In this document: piece after piece, positions 1 to 8,924 of the stretch
How positions within the stretch are numbered: position 1 is the stretch's first letter
Layout of the letters: the number at the start of each line of letters is the position of its first letter
From: Thermococcus sp. JdFR-02
GTDB lineage: Archaea > Methanobacteriota_B > Thermococci > Thermococcales > Thermococcaceae
DNA: 64,000 nucleotides
Assembly (NCBI GenBank): GCA_002009975.1
Contig: MTLP01000022.1
Coordinates: 1-64,000, forward strand
Direction of reading: 5' to 3'
Notes under the pieces: model-generated
Databases searched by the model: none
What the model saw: the letters and a program-made list of their open reading frames with translations, nothing else
Told to the model about the DNA's origin: nothing
Translations under genes and position numbers: made by a program

Positions 1-981
1 CCAAACAAACATCCCACCCTCAGGCCTAGTCCACACAACACCACCAGGCATAAACTCCTCCAAACAATCAAGCATAACATCCCTCTTAGGCTTATAGAAC
101 TTTATGAGGTCCTCGATATGTTTCTTTAGTAAGCCTTTTTTCATAAATGTCCAGGCAATGTATTGACCAACCGTATTTGTACAGATGTCAATGGTTTGCT
201 TTCCAACTTCAATCTTTTCCATAAGCTCCTTGTCACCAACAAGCCAAGCCAATCTAAAACCGGGAACAAATATTTTTGAAAAAGTGCCGAGGTAAATTAC
301 ATTCCCGCTCTTATCATAGTGCTTTATCGCCTTTACATGGCTACCAGAATATCTCAAATCGCCATATGGATTGTCTTCAACTATAACAAATTCAAATTCA
401 TCTGCTAATTCGACTAAATGCTTTCTCCTTTCCTCACTCATTGTAACTCCAGTTGGATTTTGAAAAGTAGGTATTGTGTATAGAAGCTTAATGCCTTTTC
501 CTTCACTCTTAAGTTTCCTCAAGGTCTTTTCAAGCTGGAAAGTGTTTAGTCCATTCTCATCCAATGGAATCTGAAGAAATTTTGGCTCATAAACCTGAAA
601 CGTATAAAATGCTACGAAATAGCTTGGAGCTTCAACTATGATTGTATCAGCTGGATTAACAAACACTCTCCCTATAATATCCATTCCTTGCTGAGATCCA
701 TGGGTTATCGCTATCTCATTAGGAGTGACATTTATGCCTTGAGTCTTTTTTAGGAATTTTGAAAGCTCTTTCCTAAGCTTTTCAAATCCAAAAGTTGTTG
801 AATATTGAAAAGCTTCAGGATTTTCAGCTATTTCTAAAAACGCTTCTTTTATTTTCTCAAGAGGAAAAGTTCTGGTATTTGGAACTCCTCCAGCAAATGA
901 GATAACATCTCCCTCTCTAATTAAGCTAAGGACTTTTTTAAGTTCAGATGTATCAACACCTAAAATCCTATGTGAAAACAT
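1..981 (-). CDS. PLP-dependent class I/II aminotransferase (3' end outside window)
   Basis: About 327 residues are visible, starting at the ATG complementary to 979-981, which has a GGGGGA ribosome site just upstream. The start MFSHRILGVDTSELKK and the region with FAGGVPNTRTFP match archaeal fold-type I aminotransferases of the LysN/2-aminoadipate and aromatic (multi-substrate) group. The PLP-binding lysine lies in GTFSKIFVPGFRLAW, and NPTG occurs in the cofactor-binding part (FQNPTGVT). It would transfer an amino group from glutamate to a 2-oxo acid; the exact substrate cannot be told. The C-terminus is cut off by the window edge. It diverges from cstA. Confidence 0.88.
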   Translation of the reverse strand, partial: MFSHRILGVDTSELKKVLSLIREGDVISFAGGVPNTRTFPLEKIKEAFLEIAENPEAFQYSTTFGFEKLRKELSKFLKKTQGINVTPNEIAITHGSQQGMDIIGRVFVNPADTIIVEAPSYFVAFYTFQVYEPKFLQIPLDENGLNTFQLEKTLRKLKSEGKGIKLLYTIPTFQNPTGVTMSEERRKHLVELADEFEFVIVEDNPYGDLRYSGSHVKAIKHYDKSGNVIYLGTFSKIFVPGFRLAWLVGDKELMEKIEVGKQTIDICTNTVGQYIAWTFMKKGLLKKHIEDLIKFYKPKRDVMLDCLEEFMPGGVVWTRPEGGMFVW

Positions 982-1289
982 TTTAAATCCCCCAAACAGG
1001 TTAAAAGGTTTCTAGAAATATGGTTTTCTTGGATTTAAATCTTTTCACATGTTTTTTGAATAAATGACAAATATTGCAATTCCACTGAAATCTTAAATAG
1101 GAATCTTGTAATTTTTGGATTTCCAAAACCTACAAAAACTTTTGGTACACCTTTCTAAATGTTAAACAAATTAATGAGAATTATTGTCTGAAGATTTTAC
1201 GATTTAACAATAATTTATTCGAAAAACCTTATATATTTAATGCTCGTAAACCATTTACTGAAAACCATGTACATGGAGGTGCTACCAAG
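982..1289. promoter_or_regulatory. divergent promoter region, aminotransferase / cstA
   Basis: This 308-base gap holds two promoters and no gene. For cstA, a TATA element (CTTATATATTTAA, about 1228-1240) lies about 30 bases before the presumed start of transcription, and GGAGGTG at 1275-1281 is the ribosome site. A perfect 12-base palindrome, CCATGTACATGG (1265-1276), overlaps that ribosome site. For the aminotransferase, the A/T-rich GATTTAAATC near 1033-1043 read on the minus strand is the best TATA candidate. Confidence 0.55.
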
Positions 1290-2984
1290 ATGAATTCTGC
1301 CATTGTAATATTGGCAGCTGCAATTATTTATGTGGCATTGTATTTTACCTATGGAAAAAGCCTTCAAAGCAAAATAGTTAAAGCAGATCCAAGCAGACCA
1401 ACACCAGCACACAAACTTTATGATGGAGTTGACTATGTCCCAGCACACCCATTAGTGCTTTATGGACACCACTTTGCCTCAATAGCAGGTGCTGGACCAA
1501 TCGTAGGTCCCGCTATAGCTATGGCATGGGGATGGTTACCAACGCTACTTTGGGTATGGTTTGGAAATGTTTTCATTGGTGCAGTTCACGACTATTTAGC
1601 ATTGATGGCATCAGTTAGATATGATGGTAAGTCTATTCAATGGATTGCAGGTAAAATAATGAGCAAAAGAACTGGTATTGCTTTCGAAGTTTACATATGG
1701 TTCACACTCTTACTTGTAGTTGCAGCGTTCGTTGCAGTTGTATCAAACATATTTGTAAACACTCCACAAGCAGCAACAGCGTCACTGTTATTCTTGTTAG
1801 TAGCAATAATCCTCGGATGGTTAATGTACAAAGCAAAGTTAAACTTCTATGCAGCAACAGCAATAGGACTTATATTGTTGGTAATAGGCGTATACATTGG
1901 GTTCAAGAACCCACTGGTAGCAAGTTACCACACCTGGAACATAGTGCTCTGGCTTTACATCATTGCAGCATCATCACTACCTGTGTGGATTCTATTACAA
2001 CCAAGAGACTATCTAAATGCCTACATACTCTGGTTCGGACTGTTAATAGGCGGTATAGCATTCATAGCATTAGCAAAGCCCTTTGAGGTTCCTGGATTTA
2101 CAATGTGGTCTGCTAATGTTGTTGGTAAGCAACCTTCACCATTCTGGCCAACGATTCCATTGGTCATTGCATGTGGTGCATTGAGTGGATTCCACTCAAT
2201 AGTTGGTTCCGGTACATCCTCAAAGCAATTGGACAATGAAATTCATGGATTATTGGTAGGATATGGTGGAATGTTCACAGAGGGATTCCTATCAACAATT
2301 GTCATTACATCTATAGCAGTTTATGGTGTTAAATTAACAGGATTAAGTGCTGATGCAGTAACATGGGGAACTCAATACATCACAAAAGGTGGATTAGGAA
2401 CATTCATTGGAGGATATGCACAAGGATTAGCTGATCTATATGGAATTGATGTAACACTAGGTAAGACCTTTGCAAGCTTGTGGGTTTCAGCATTTGCTTT
2501 AACATCATTAGACACCGCAACGAGGCTTGGAAGATTTGCATGGCAAGAAGTCTTTGGAATGGTTGTAGACACTACCCAAGGAATCTACAAGACCATAACA
2601 AACAAGTGGGTCGCATCAATCATAATTGCTTCACTTGGAACTTACTTAGCATGGGGAGCGGGTTATAAGGTGTTATGGCCCGCATTTGCTGGTATGAACC
2701 AGTTATTAGCTTCAATTGCAATGATGACCGCTGCATTATGGGCATACAAGATACAAAAAGCAGGAACATGGAGCTATGCAGTTTTAATCCCAGCATTATT
2801 CCTTTGGATAACAGTTACAGCTGGTATTATATGGTACATCATGGTAATTCCACTAAGCGGAGCAACCTTAATAGGTGCCAAGGGTTCATTGGTTGTCGGC
2901 TTGCTCTTAAACCTCCTCTTAGCTTACGACTTCTACCTTGCATGGAAGGCACCAGCAGAAGAGTATGAAGCGGCTGCTGCTTGA
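1290..2984 (+). CDS. cstA: CstA-type peptide/pyruvate transporter (carbon starvation protein)
   Basis: This 564-residue protein is almost wholly hydrophobic, with well over ten membrane segments. It carries the CstA family signature near the N-terminus (ADPSRPTPAHKLYDGVDYVP, then GHHFASIAGAGPIVGP) and the conserved SGFHSIVGSGTSSKQ and SLDTATRLGRFAWQE segments. CstA proteins import peptides, and in some bacteria pyruvate, across the cytoplasmic membrane, driven by ion gradients. The start is fixed by GGAGGTG eight bases upstream. It heads a tight plus-strand group with two small paralogues and an ArsA-like ATPase, an arrangement not known from bacterial cstA loci. Confidence 0.92.
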   Translation: MNSAIVILAAAIIYVALYFTYGKSLQSKIVKADPSRPTPAHKLYDGVDYVPAHPLVLYGHHFASIAGAGPIVGPAIAMAWGWLPTLLWVWFGNVFIGAVHDYLALMASVRYDGKSIQWIAGKIMSKRTGIAFEVYIWFTLLLVVAAFVAVVSNIFVNTPQAATASLLFLLVAIILGWLMYKAKLNFYAATAIGLILLVIGVYIGFKNPLVASYHTWNIVLWLYIIAASSLPVWILLQPRDYLNAYILWFGLLIGGIAFIALAKPFEVPGFTMWSANVVGKQPSPFWPTIPLVIACGALSGFHSIVGSGTSSKQLDNEIHGLLVGYGGMFTEGFLSTIVITSIAVYGVKLTGLSADAVTWGTQYITKGGLGTFIGGYAQGLADLYGIDVTLGKTFASLWVSAFALTSLDTATRLGRFAWQEVFGMVVDTTQGIYKTITNKWVASIIIASLGTYLAWGAGYKVLWPAFAGMNQLLASIAMMTAALWAYKIQKAGTWSYAVLIPALFLWITVTAGIIWYIMVIPLSGATLIGAKGSLVVGLLLNLLLAYDFYLAWKAPAEEYEAAAA

Positions 2985-3031
2985 AGCTTTCTAAACTTTC
3001 TTTTATTTATTTCTTTCTTGGAGGCGATTTA

Positions 3032-3310
3032 ATGCTTAAAAAGATTCTATGGTGGATATCATTACCCATAAGGGTTTTGTGGGAGTTTAATAAAGGATTT
3101 AAACTTTACTATGTGAAAGGCATACAATGGGAACTCGAAGAGTTAGAAAATATCTTTGCTTTAATTTTGCTTGGTAGTTATATCGGGATTCCAAATCCCC
3201 CCATCGATTTAAGCTATCGTTTAGTACCTTACATGATTAGAGAGATTTATGTTATGCAAGAAAAATCCACAAAAGAGATAAATCTTAGAACGGGGTGGTT
3301 AAATGTTTGA
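3032..3310 (+). CDS. small conserved protein, first of two tandem paralogues
   Basis: The 92-residue reading starts at ATG 3032 because GGAGGCG lies a few bases upstream; an in-frame upstream start would overlap cstA without a ribosome site. The N-terminus (MLKKILWWISLPIRVLWEF) could be an amphipathic or membrane-touching helix. The central block ELENIFALILLGSYIGIPNP followed by MIREIYVMQ recurs in the next gene, so the two arose by duplication. No function is recognised. The position between cstA and an ArsA-type ATPase suggests a partner of one of them. Confidence 0.75.
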   Translation: MLKKILWWISLPIRVLWEFNKGFKLYYVKGIQWELEELENIFALILLGSYIGIPNPPIDLSYRLVPYMIREIYVMQEKSTKEINLRTGWLNV

Positions 3311-3572
3311 AGGTTTAAAAGCATTCCTACGAGGATTTCTAAACTCTTTCAAAGCACGTTCTACAGATTATATAGAATTTGAAGAAAAAGAGCTTGAGAA
3401 TGTTTTTGCATTAATCCTAATGGGTTCATTTATAGGAATACCTTCACCACCAACAACACTAGTTATGCGCCTAATGCCCCATATGGTTCGGGAAATCTAT
3501 GTTATGCAGAGGAGAGTAGTTGATATGGATGATATATTTGGTGAAATTGCAGCAATGTTTGAAATAACATGA
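3303..3572 (+). CDS. small conserved protein, second of two tandem paralogues
   Basis: This 89-residue protein overlaps the previous gene by eight bases, with GGGGTGG as ribosome site. It shares ELENVFALILMGSFIGIPSP and MVREIYVMQ with its neighbour, roughly 60 percent identity over the middle 55 residues. No catalytic motif or membrane segment is evident. It ends 10 bases before the ArsA-type ATPase, so the three are probably co-translated. Function unknown. Confidence 0.78.
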   Translation: MFEGLKAFLRGFLNSFKARSTDYIEFEEKELENVFALILMGSFIGIPSPPTTLVMRLMPHMVREIYVMQRRVVDMDDIFGEIAAMFEIT

Positions 3573-3582
3573 GGTGAATAAA

Positions 3583-4575
3583 ATGAAAGAGTATTTAAGT
3601 CCAAAAGAGGGATTTAAGGTCCTTTTTTTCATTGGTAAGGGTGGAGTTGGAAAAACAACCACTTCAGCCGCTACCTCAGTGACCTTAGCGAAAAAAGGAT
3701 ATAAAACGTTAATAGTTTCAACCGACCCCGCACACAACTTAGGCGATGTCTTTATGATCAAGCTAAATGATAAACCGAAGAAGATTATAGAGAACCTTTA
3801 TGCAATGGAACTTGATATGGAAAAGTTAATTCAAAGCTACCTAAAACGCTTGGAAGAAAATCTAAAGCACATGTATAAATACTTGACAGTTATAAATTTG
3901 GAGAAATACTTTGAGGTGCTAAGCTTTTCACCCGGGATTGAAGAGTATGCAACCTTGGAAGCTATTAAGGAGATTTTACAAGAGGGGAACAAATGGGATA
4001 TTATAATCTTTGACACCCCACCAACAGGCCTTACTTTGAGAGTTCTAGCTTTACCTCAAATTGCCTTACTTTGGACGAACAAGCTCATTGAAATTAGAAA
4101 AAAGATTCTTGATAGGAGAAAAACAATAGAAAGAATTCAAGGAGAAAGAAAGTTTGTTATAGAAGGACAAGAGTATAAACTCCCAAGTGAAGAGGAAGAG
4201 GACGCTGTAATGAAAGAGCTTAAGAAATACAGAGAAGAAATAAAGTATGTACACAATATTATAACAAATGAAAACAAGACAAGCGTCATTGCAGTTATGA
4301 ATCCAGAGATGTTGCCCTTCTATGAAACAGAGAGAGCCTACGAAACACTAAGAAAGTTCAGGATACCATTTAAATTAGTTGTGATTAACAAGATCATCGA
4401 ACTTAAAGATGTCCCTCCTACACTTAAAGTCAAAATAGAAACTCAAAAGAAGGTAATGGAGAAAATTGCAGAGAGATTTAAAGGCGTTGATATACTTAAA
4501 GTTCCCATGTGGGAGGAAGAGCCGAGAGGTTTAGAATGGCTTGAAAAAATTGGAGGTATGATTGTTGGAGATTGA
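3583..4575 (+). CDS. ArsA/Get3-type P-loop ATPase
   Basis: The 330-residue protein has the deviant Walker A loop GKGGVGKTTTSAA of the ArsA/Get3/MinD class near residue 19, a Switch I region STDPAHNLGDVF, and a Switch II DTPPTGLTLR. Family members handle oxyanions (ArsA) or tail-anchored membrane proteins (Get3). No arsenite-binding cysteines are evident and no arsB lies nearby, so a Get3-like or dedicated chaperone role is more likely. The ATG at 3583 is preferred over an in-frame GTG at 3574, because GAGGTGA (3571-3577) lies five bases before it. It sits in an operon with cstA. Confidence 0.88.
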   Translation: MKEYLSPKEGFKVLFFIGKGGVGKTTTSAATSVTLAKKGYKTLIVSTDPAHNLGDVFMIKLNDKPKKIIENLYAMELDMEKLIQSYLKRLEENLKHMYKYLTVINLEKYFEVLSFSPGIEEYATLEAIKEILQEGNKWDIIIFDTPPTGLTLRVLALPQIALLWTNKLIEIRKKILDRRKTIERIQGERKFVIEGQEYKLPSEEEEDAVMKELKKYREEIKYVHNIITNENKTSVIAVMNPEMLPFYETERAYETLRKFRIPFKLVVINKIIELKDVPPTLKVKIETQKKVMEKIAERFKGVDILKVPMWEEEPRGLEWLEKIGGMIVGD

Positions 4576-4858
4576 AGAAATTTACAAAGAGCTTGAAAAG
4601 GTAATAGAGCCTACAAGTGGGGAAGATATAGTTAAGTTAGGCATAGTAAGCAAGATCATCAAAGAAAACAATAAATTTTTGATCTTTCTGAGTTTAGCAA
4701 GAAGAACTCCTTGGAGTCCTTTTGAAATGGCGATGAACTGGACAGTTCATGCCAAGATTGTTAAAGAGATAGTAAAAGTTTTAGAGGAGAAAATAGCAGA
4801 TTTTGAGATATATGATGATATGACACTGCAGAGATATTATCCGATAAAGGGGGTTTAA
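4562..4858 (+). CDS. MIP18/DUF59-like small protein
   Basis: The 98-residue protein has the layout of the DUF59 (MIP18/PaaD-type) fold: an N-terminal helix with EIYKELEKVIEPTSGEDIVKLGIV, then a strand and SLARRTPWSPFEMAMNWTVHAKI. DUF59 proteins often help assemble iron-sulphur clusters and often accompany ParA/MRP-type ATPases, which fits the ArsA-like neighbour. The TTG start at 4562 overlaps the ATPase end and is chosen because GGAGGT lies at 4552-4557; a second TTG at 4565 is possible. The usual Cys of the family is not seen, so the fold call is moderate. Confidence 0.6.
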   Translation: MLEIEEIYKELEKVIEPTSGEDIVKLGIVSKIIKENNKFLIFLSLARRTPWSPFEMAMNWTVHAKIVKEIVKVLEEKIADFEIYDDMTLQRYYPIKGV

Positions 4859-4860
4859 TC

Positions 4861-5517
4861 ATGAAAGTTTCACCTGAATTTTTACTTGCAATAATGGTTT
4901 TGGGTGCCATTGCAGCTGTGCAGTTTTTCAAAGGGAGAAAGCTTAACTTAATGATGATGCAACATTATTTAAAGGCAATAGAAGACGTTGTAAAGCCAAA
5001 GGATAAGGATTATATATGGATAGGTGGGTACGTTGGATTTAGAGCTTTTTATAAAATTAGAGAAGGTAACATTGACAAATTTGAATACACACTAACGCTC
5101 TTACCAAGACAGAGCATACTTTACTTTCCAATCTCAAAGATCATAAACAGACATGATAAGCTTTACATAGTCGTTCGTCCTTACTCTCAAATTAAAAGAG
5201 AGATACACTTAATTCAAAAGGGCTATTACAGATTTAAGCCAAAAATTGAAAATGAGCCGCTTTTGCAGAAGGATATTATTGAAGTTAATGGGAAGCAATA
5301 TGAAGCACTGTTTGAGAAAAGAAGAGACATTGAGCTTTTAAGACAATTCTTACAAGGCTTTTCAAATCCCCTGAACGTTAAACATATCTCACTAACACCT
5401 AAAACAAATGTGCTCTATATTTTCATGAAGCCAGAGCCAGAAACAATAGAGGAAGACACGCAACATATAGTAAGGTTTGTAAATGAAAAATTAAAGGAGA
5501 GCCCTTTTGATACGTGA
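4861..5517 (+). CDS. membrane-anchored protein of unknown function
   Basis: This 218-residue protein has one N-terminal membrane helix (FLLAIMVLGAIAAVQFF, residues 5-21) followed by a soluble, mostly charged domain rich in strands. No catalytic motif is recognised. It starts two bases after the DUF59-like gene with GGGGG as ribosome site, so it closes the cstA-arsA group. The soluble part probably faces the cytoplasm, since positive residues follow the helix. Confidence 0.75.
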   Translation: MKVSPEFLLAIMVLGAIAAVQFFKGRKLNLMMMQHYLKAIEDVVKPKDKDYIWIGGYVGFRAFYKIREGNIDKFEYTLTLLPRQSILYFPISKIINRHDKLYIVVRPYSQIKREIHLIQKGYYRFKPKIENEPLLQKDIIEVNGKQYEALFEKRRDIELLRQFLQGFSNPLNVKHISLTPKTNVLYIFMKPEPETIEEDTQHIVRFVNEKLKESPFDT

Positions 5518-5527
5518 TTCTTCGTCT

Positions 5528-6466
5528 TTAAATTTCTTCTTTTACATAAACGTATGCTTCTCTCAAGTCGATTCTTTCCCTTAAGAACCTCAATATATAT
5601 TGTCCACAATTAGAACCAATTAAATTCTCTCTAGTGTCACCCACTGATAATATCACGTCATAACCCCTCTCTTTGAGATCTTCCACAAATCTTCTGTGCT
5701 TTATGGGCATTCCGCTCTTTAAATCAACATCATTCCTGAGGTTGTTTTTCTTGACACTGACAGTTGGATTTAAGGGAGTTATTTTGATTAAAAAGTATTC
5801 TTTTGGGAAATACTCTTCAATAACATCTGCCTCGACCACATTTTCTTCAGCTAAAGCGAAATTGAGCGTTATCTTTTTTCCTCCTTCATCATAAAATCTT
5901 GCTCCATAATCAGCAATTTTCTCAAAGCCCCACTTTTTGACGGGTATTATTTCATCCCTCTGCTTTGAATCAGTTGAATGAATTGAAAACTGAAGCTGGA
6001 AGTTAGTTGGAAACATTTCTTTTTTGAGCTCTAAAAGTCCTTCAAAGAACCTATCAGTTCCTATTGGAGCTATCGTGGAAAGAGATGGATGAAAGTTTTC
6101 ATATTTTTCACCTAAAACCCTCAAAGCATCGAGAACAGCAGGATTAAAAGAAGGTTCTCCCATTCTTGCAAATTGAACCTTAAATTTCTTTGTTCTGACT
6201 TTTCCATCTGGAAAGCGCCTTTTTATAGGATACTCCACCTGCTCTAAAAGTTCTTCCACAGTTAGCTTCCCTTTATAAAAGAAGCCAGCATCACACATTT
6301 TACATCCAACGGGACAGCCATTGAGCGATGAAATTATCAATACCCATTTTTCGTCTATATTTTTAGTAGGAGTTGACTCTACAAACTCAACTATGTTTCC
6401 CCTCGATGTCTTTCCGATATAAACCTTAGCTACTCTCTCATCCCCAATCTCCTTAAGTATCTCCAT
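5528..6466 (-). CDS. radical SAM protein, RlmN/Cfr-like
   Basis: The 312-residue protein carries a CxxxCxxC cluster (CPVGCKMC, about residues 51-58) for the 4Fe-4S-SAM centre and the family-typical FARMGEPSFNPAVLDAL, which matches the MGEP stretch of RlmN/Cfr rRNA methylases. It lacks a long N-terminal HhH domain and is shorter than bacterial RlmN. A nucleic-acid methylase or another radical SAM role is possible. It overlaps the following FAD oxidoreductase by 14 bases, suggesting coupled expression with it. Confidence 0.8.
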   Translation of the reverse strand: MEILKEIGDERVAKVYIGKTSRGNIVEFVESTPTKNIDEKWVLIISSLNGCPVGCKMCDAGFFYKGKLTVEELLEQVEYPIKRRFPDGKVRTKKFKVQFARMGEPSFNPAVLDALRVLGEKYENFHPSLSTIAPIGTDRFFEGLLELKKEMFPTNFQLQFSIHSTDSKQRDEIIPVKKWGFEKIADYGARFYDEGGKKITLNFALAEENVVEADVIEEYFPKEYFLIKITPLNPTVSVKKNNLRNDVDLKSGMPIKHRRFVEDLKERGYDVILSVGDTRENLIGSNCGQYILRFLRERIDLREAYVYVKEEI

Positions 6467-7265
6467 ATCTCTCCCTCCTCCAAATCTCCATTGCAGTTTT
6501 TATTCCATCTGCGATGCTTAAAGCTGTCTGCCTATATATCCCATTTTTGACATCTCCTACTAAAAAGACATTTTCCTCATTTAAAACTTCTCTTGCAAAG
6601 TCCAAATTTGGTTCCCTTCCAATGGCTACTAATATTACATCAAATTCAAAATTTCCAGCTGTTGTTTTAGCTAATCGCTCTCCAACATCTAAAACCTGAC
6701 CCTTAACAACGGAGACATTTTTCCTCTCTTTTATATATTCTCTGAGTAGGGGTAATGCTTTAGGCTCACTTCTTGTGAGTATTATAACCTCCTTTGCCCT
6801 TTCACTCATAGTTAGTGCATAATCAAAAGCTACATCCCCTCCACCAATTATTAAAACCCTCTCAAAGTTCCCTTCCGGAACATCAATCACATGATAAAAT
6901 AGCCTTGATGTGTTCAAGTTAAGTCTTTTTGGTTTAGTCCCGCTGGCTATAACAACGTACTTAAATGTATATTCTCCTTTATTTGTAATAACTCTGAAGA
7001 GATTTCCTTTTTTCAAAATTCTCACAACCTCTTCGTATAGAATTTTGAGCTCATATTTTTTGACATATTCTTGAAGAATTTCAACAACTTTTACTCCCTT
7101 AATCCCATCTGGAAAGAACATTGTATTTTCAACAGAATAAGCGTTCCTTATTAAACCACCAATTGCTTCGCGTTCAAATATGAGAGCATCTATCCCATAA
7201 CGCTTGAGCTGAACAGCAGTTGCAATTCCTCCAATACCCCCTCCAACTATTCCGACAAGAGCCAC
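6453..7265 (-). CDS. FAD/NAD(P)-dependent oxidoreductase, thioredoxin-reductase-like
   Basis: The 270-residue protein has two dinucleotide-binding loops: GIVGGGIGGIATAVQLKRYG at the start for FAD, and VLIIGGGDVAFDYAL near residue 135 for NAD(P). The second FAD motif FLVGDVKNG is near the end. No CxxC redox pair is present, so it is not a true thioredoxin reductase; a flavin:ferredoxin or other electron-transfer role is open. The start overlaps the isochorismatase-like gene by 19 bases, and the end overlaps the radical SAM gene. Confidence 0.82.
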   Translation of the reverse strand: MALVGIVGGGIGGIATAVQLKRYGIDALIFEREAIGGLIRNAYSVENTMFFPDGIKGVKVVEILQEYVKKYELKILYEEVVRILKKGNLFRVITNKGEYTFKYVVIASGTKPKRLNLNTSRLFYHVIDVPEGNFERVLIIGGGDVAFDYALTMSERAKEVIILTRSEPKALPLLREYIKERKNVSVVKGQVLDVGERLAKTTAGNFEFDVILVAIGREPNLDFAREVLNEENVFLVGDVKNGIYRQTALSIADGIKTAMEIWRRERYGDT

Positions 7266-7882
7266 TCTTTCACCTCCTCCAGCAGAGGAGTTACAGCAAA
7301 TCCATGAGCTATTGCCCTTATAGTTCCTTCATGAAGAGCTCTGTTTTGAGTTAAAGTTCCATCTACTGGGAATATGACCCTAAATCCTCTTATAAAAGCT
7401 TCCCTGGCTGTTGTTTCACAGCATAGATGTGTCATAACGCCTGTTATTACAATTGTTTCAACTTTAAGATTTTTCAATAGTTCTCCCAAGTTGGTTTTAT
7501 AAAAAGCGCTGTAGGAAGTTTTGTCCAAAATGTAATCACTAAAAGGCTTAAGATCATCCACAATGTCAAAAAACTCGCTTTCTTTTTCTAATTTACTGCC
7601 CCACCAAAACTCCATCAAATTGTTTTCATCATGATGTCGGGTAAAGATTATTGGAGCATTGATATTGTCATAAAATTCTCTTAAATGTTCTATGAATTCT
7701 TTTGATGAAGGAAGAAATGCTTTAGATCCTTCATTAAGGAAATATTTTTGAAGATCTATCCCCAGTATGGCAACTCTTTTAAACTTCCTCAATTTCTTCC
7801 ATTGCCTTTCTCGAAAGTATTTTTCCCTTAGTTTCACCAAAAAGCTCTCACTAAAGTAACGTTCCTTCATAACTAACACCAT
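7247..7882 (-). CDS. isochorismatase-family cysteine hydrolase
   Basis: The protein is 211 residues from the ATG at 7882 (which overlaps the upstream stop as TAATG), or 207 from the ATG at 7870, which has a GGTG ahead of it. It shows the family core: ILGIDLQKYF with the catalytic Asp, a central Lys region, and VITGVMTHLCCETTAREAF with the nucleophilic Cys after MTHL. Family members cut amide or vinyl-ether bonds (nicotinamidase, isochorismatase, N-carbamoyl hydrolases). The substrate cannot be read from sequence. It sits in a minus-strand run with Trm-G10. Confidence 0.83.
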   Translation of the reverse strand: MVLVMKERYFSESFLVKLREKYFRERQWKKLRKFKRVAILGIDLQKYFLNEGSKAFLPSSKEFIEHLREFYDNINAPIIFTRHHDENNLMEFWWGSKLEKESEFFDIVDDLKPFSDYILDKTSYSAFYKTNLGELLKNLKVETIVITGVMTHLCCETTAREAFIRGFRVIFPVDGTLTQNRALHEGTIRAIAHGFAVTPLLEEVKEWLLSE

Positions 7883-8883
7883 TAAGTTTTCATTACATAA
7901 AAATACCTCTCTAAAGAACCATGAACCCTCTGATAGTGTTTTTCCAGAACTTTAAAACCAATCCTCTCTGCAATTTTTTCAGCATCAAAGCTCTTTGGAA
8001 AAGCTATACTTAAATAACCATCCAAAACCTCATATATGCTTTCTAGGGCTTTTATATATAGTTCATCTTTCCTCCTTCCAGCTAAAGTTGCAGAAGTCCC
8101 ATAGGGGGGATCAGTTACAACGGCTTCAAAAGTCTTATCTGGAAAGACTTCTTTGAGTTTTGTAGCATCCCCCACTCTTAGATCATAATCCTTAACTCCA
8201 TAATGCTCTAAGTTAATTTTCGCCCCTTCTACCATATCCCTTCTTATATCAACACCATAGACTTTCAATCCCATTAAACCAGCTTCAATTAAAATACCTC
8301 CAGAACCCATAAAAGGATCTAAAACTTCATTTTTGGCTCTTGCGAGATTTACTAAAGCCCTTGAAATTCTTGGATGTAAAGAGATCGGCTTAAAGAAAGG
8401 TCTGTGATGGGCTTTTCTTTTTTCAAACTCCTTTGGACTGAAGCGATGCTTCCTAATTCCAACCCAAAGCTTATTGCCACAATAAACTCTAACAACTGTT
8501 TTTGGAGTCTTCAAATTAACTTTTAAACCCTGGTGATAAATTATTGCACCAAGTTCTCTCTCAATCTCTCTAACCTCATATTTACAATTTAGCATTGTTT
8601 CATTATCAACAGCAAAAGGCTCTTTAACTAAGTTCCTCCACTCAATATCCTTTGCAGTCTCATAAAGCTCCTCCAAACTTTTAGCTTCAAAAAGTAAAAC
8701 ACCGTATTCATGAGCCATGCCTAAGCGATTTAAAAACGAATAAGCCCTTTCATCAGCATTGGAAGTTAAGAGCAAGTAATCTCTCCCAAGAACTTTGAAA
8801 TTATTATCCGCTAGCTCCAAAAGGGCTTTAACTTCACTTTCTGCTAAGCTTGGTAAATTCCCAAGGATCTCAACATAAAGCAT
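7882..8883 (-). CDS. trmG10: tRNA (guanine10-N2)-dimethyltransferase Trm-G10
   Basis: The 333-residue protein has an N-terminal THUMP-type RNA-binding part (about residues 1-155) and a C-terminal Rossmann methyltransferase. The latter contains [17 protein letters not shown] (near 186), the acidic VYGVDIRRD, and the catalytic [13 protein letters not shown] (near 255), typical of N2-guanine methylation. The archaeal enzyme makes m2G/m22G at position 10 of tRNA, which helps tRNA folding at high temperature. It is the first gene of this minus-strand run. Confidence 0.92.
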   Translation of the reverse strand: MLYVEILGNLPSLAESEVKALLELADNNFKVLGRDYLLLTSNADERAYSFLNRLGMAHEYGVLLFEAKSLEELYETAKDIEWRNLVKEPFAVDNETMLNCKYEVREIERELGAIIYHQGLKVNLKTPKTVVRVYCGNKLWVGIRKHRFSPKEFEKRKAHHRPFFKPISLHPRISRALVNLARAKNEVLDPFMGSGGILIEAGLMGLKVYGVDIRRDMVEGAKINLEHYGVKDYDLRVGDATKLKEVFPDKTFEAVVTDPPYGTSATLAGRRKDELYIKALESIYEVLDGYLSIAFPKSFDAEKIAERIGFKVLEKHYQRVHGSLERYFYVMKT

Positions 8884-8924
8884 GGAGAAAAGTTGGAGAG
8901 AGGGCTTTTAAACTTTGCTCCAGT

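Noticed and set aside
3574-3582. GTG start for the ArsA-type ATPase
   Set aside because: The GTG lies inside the GAGGTGA ribosome site that serves the ATG at 3583.
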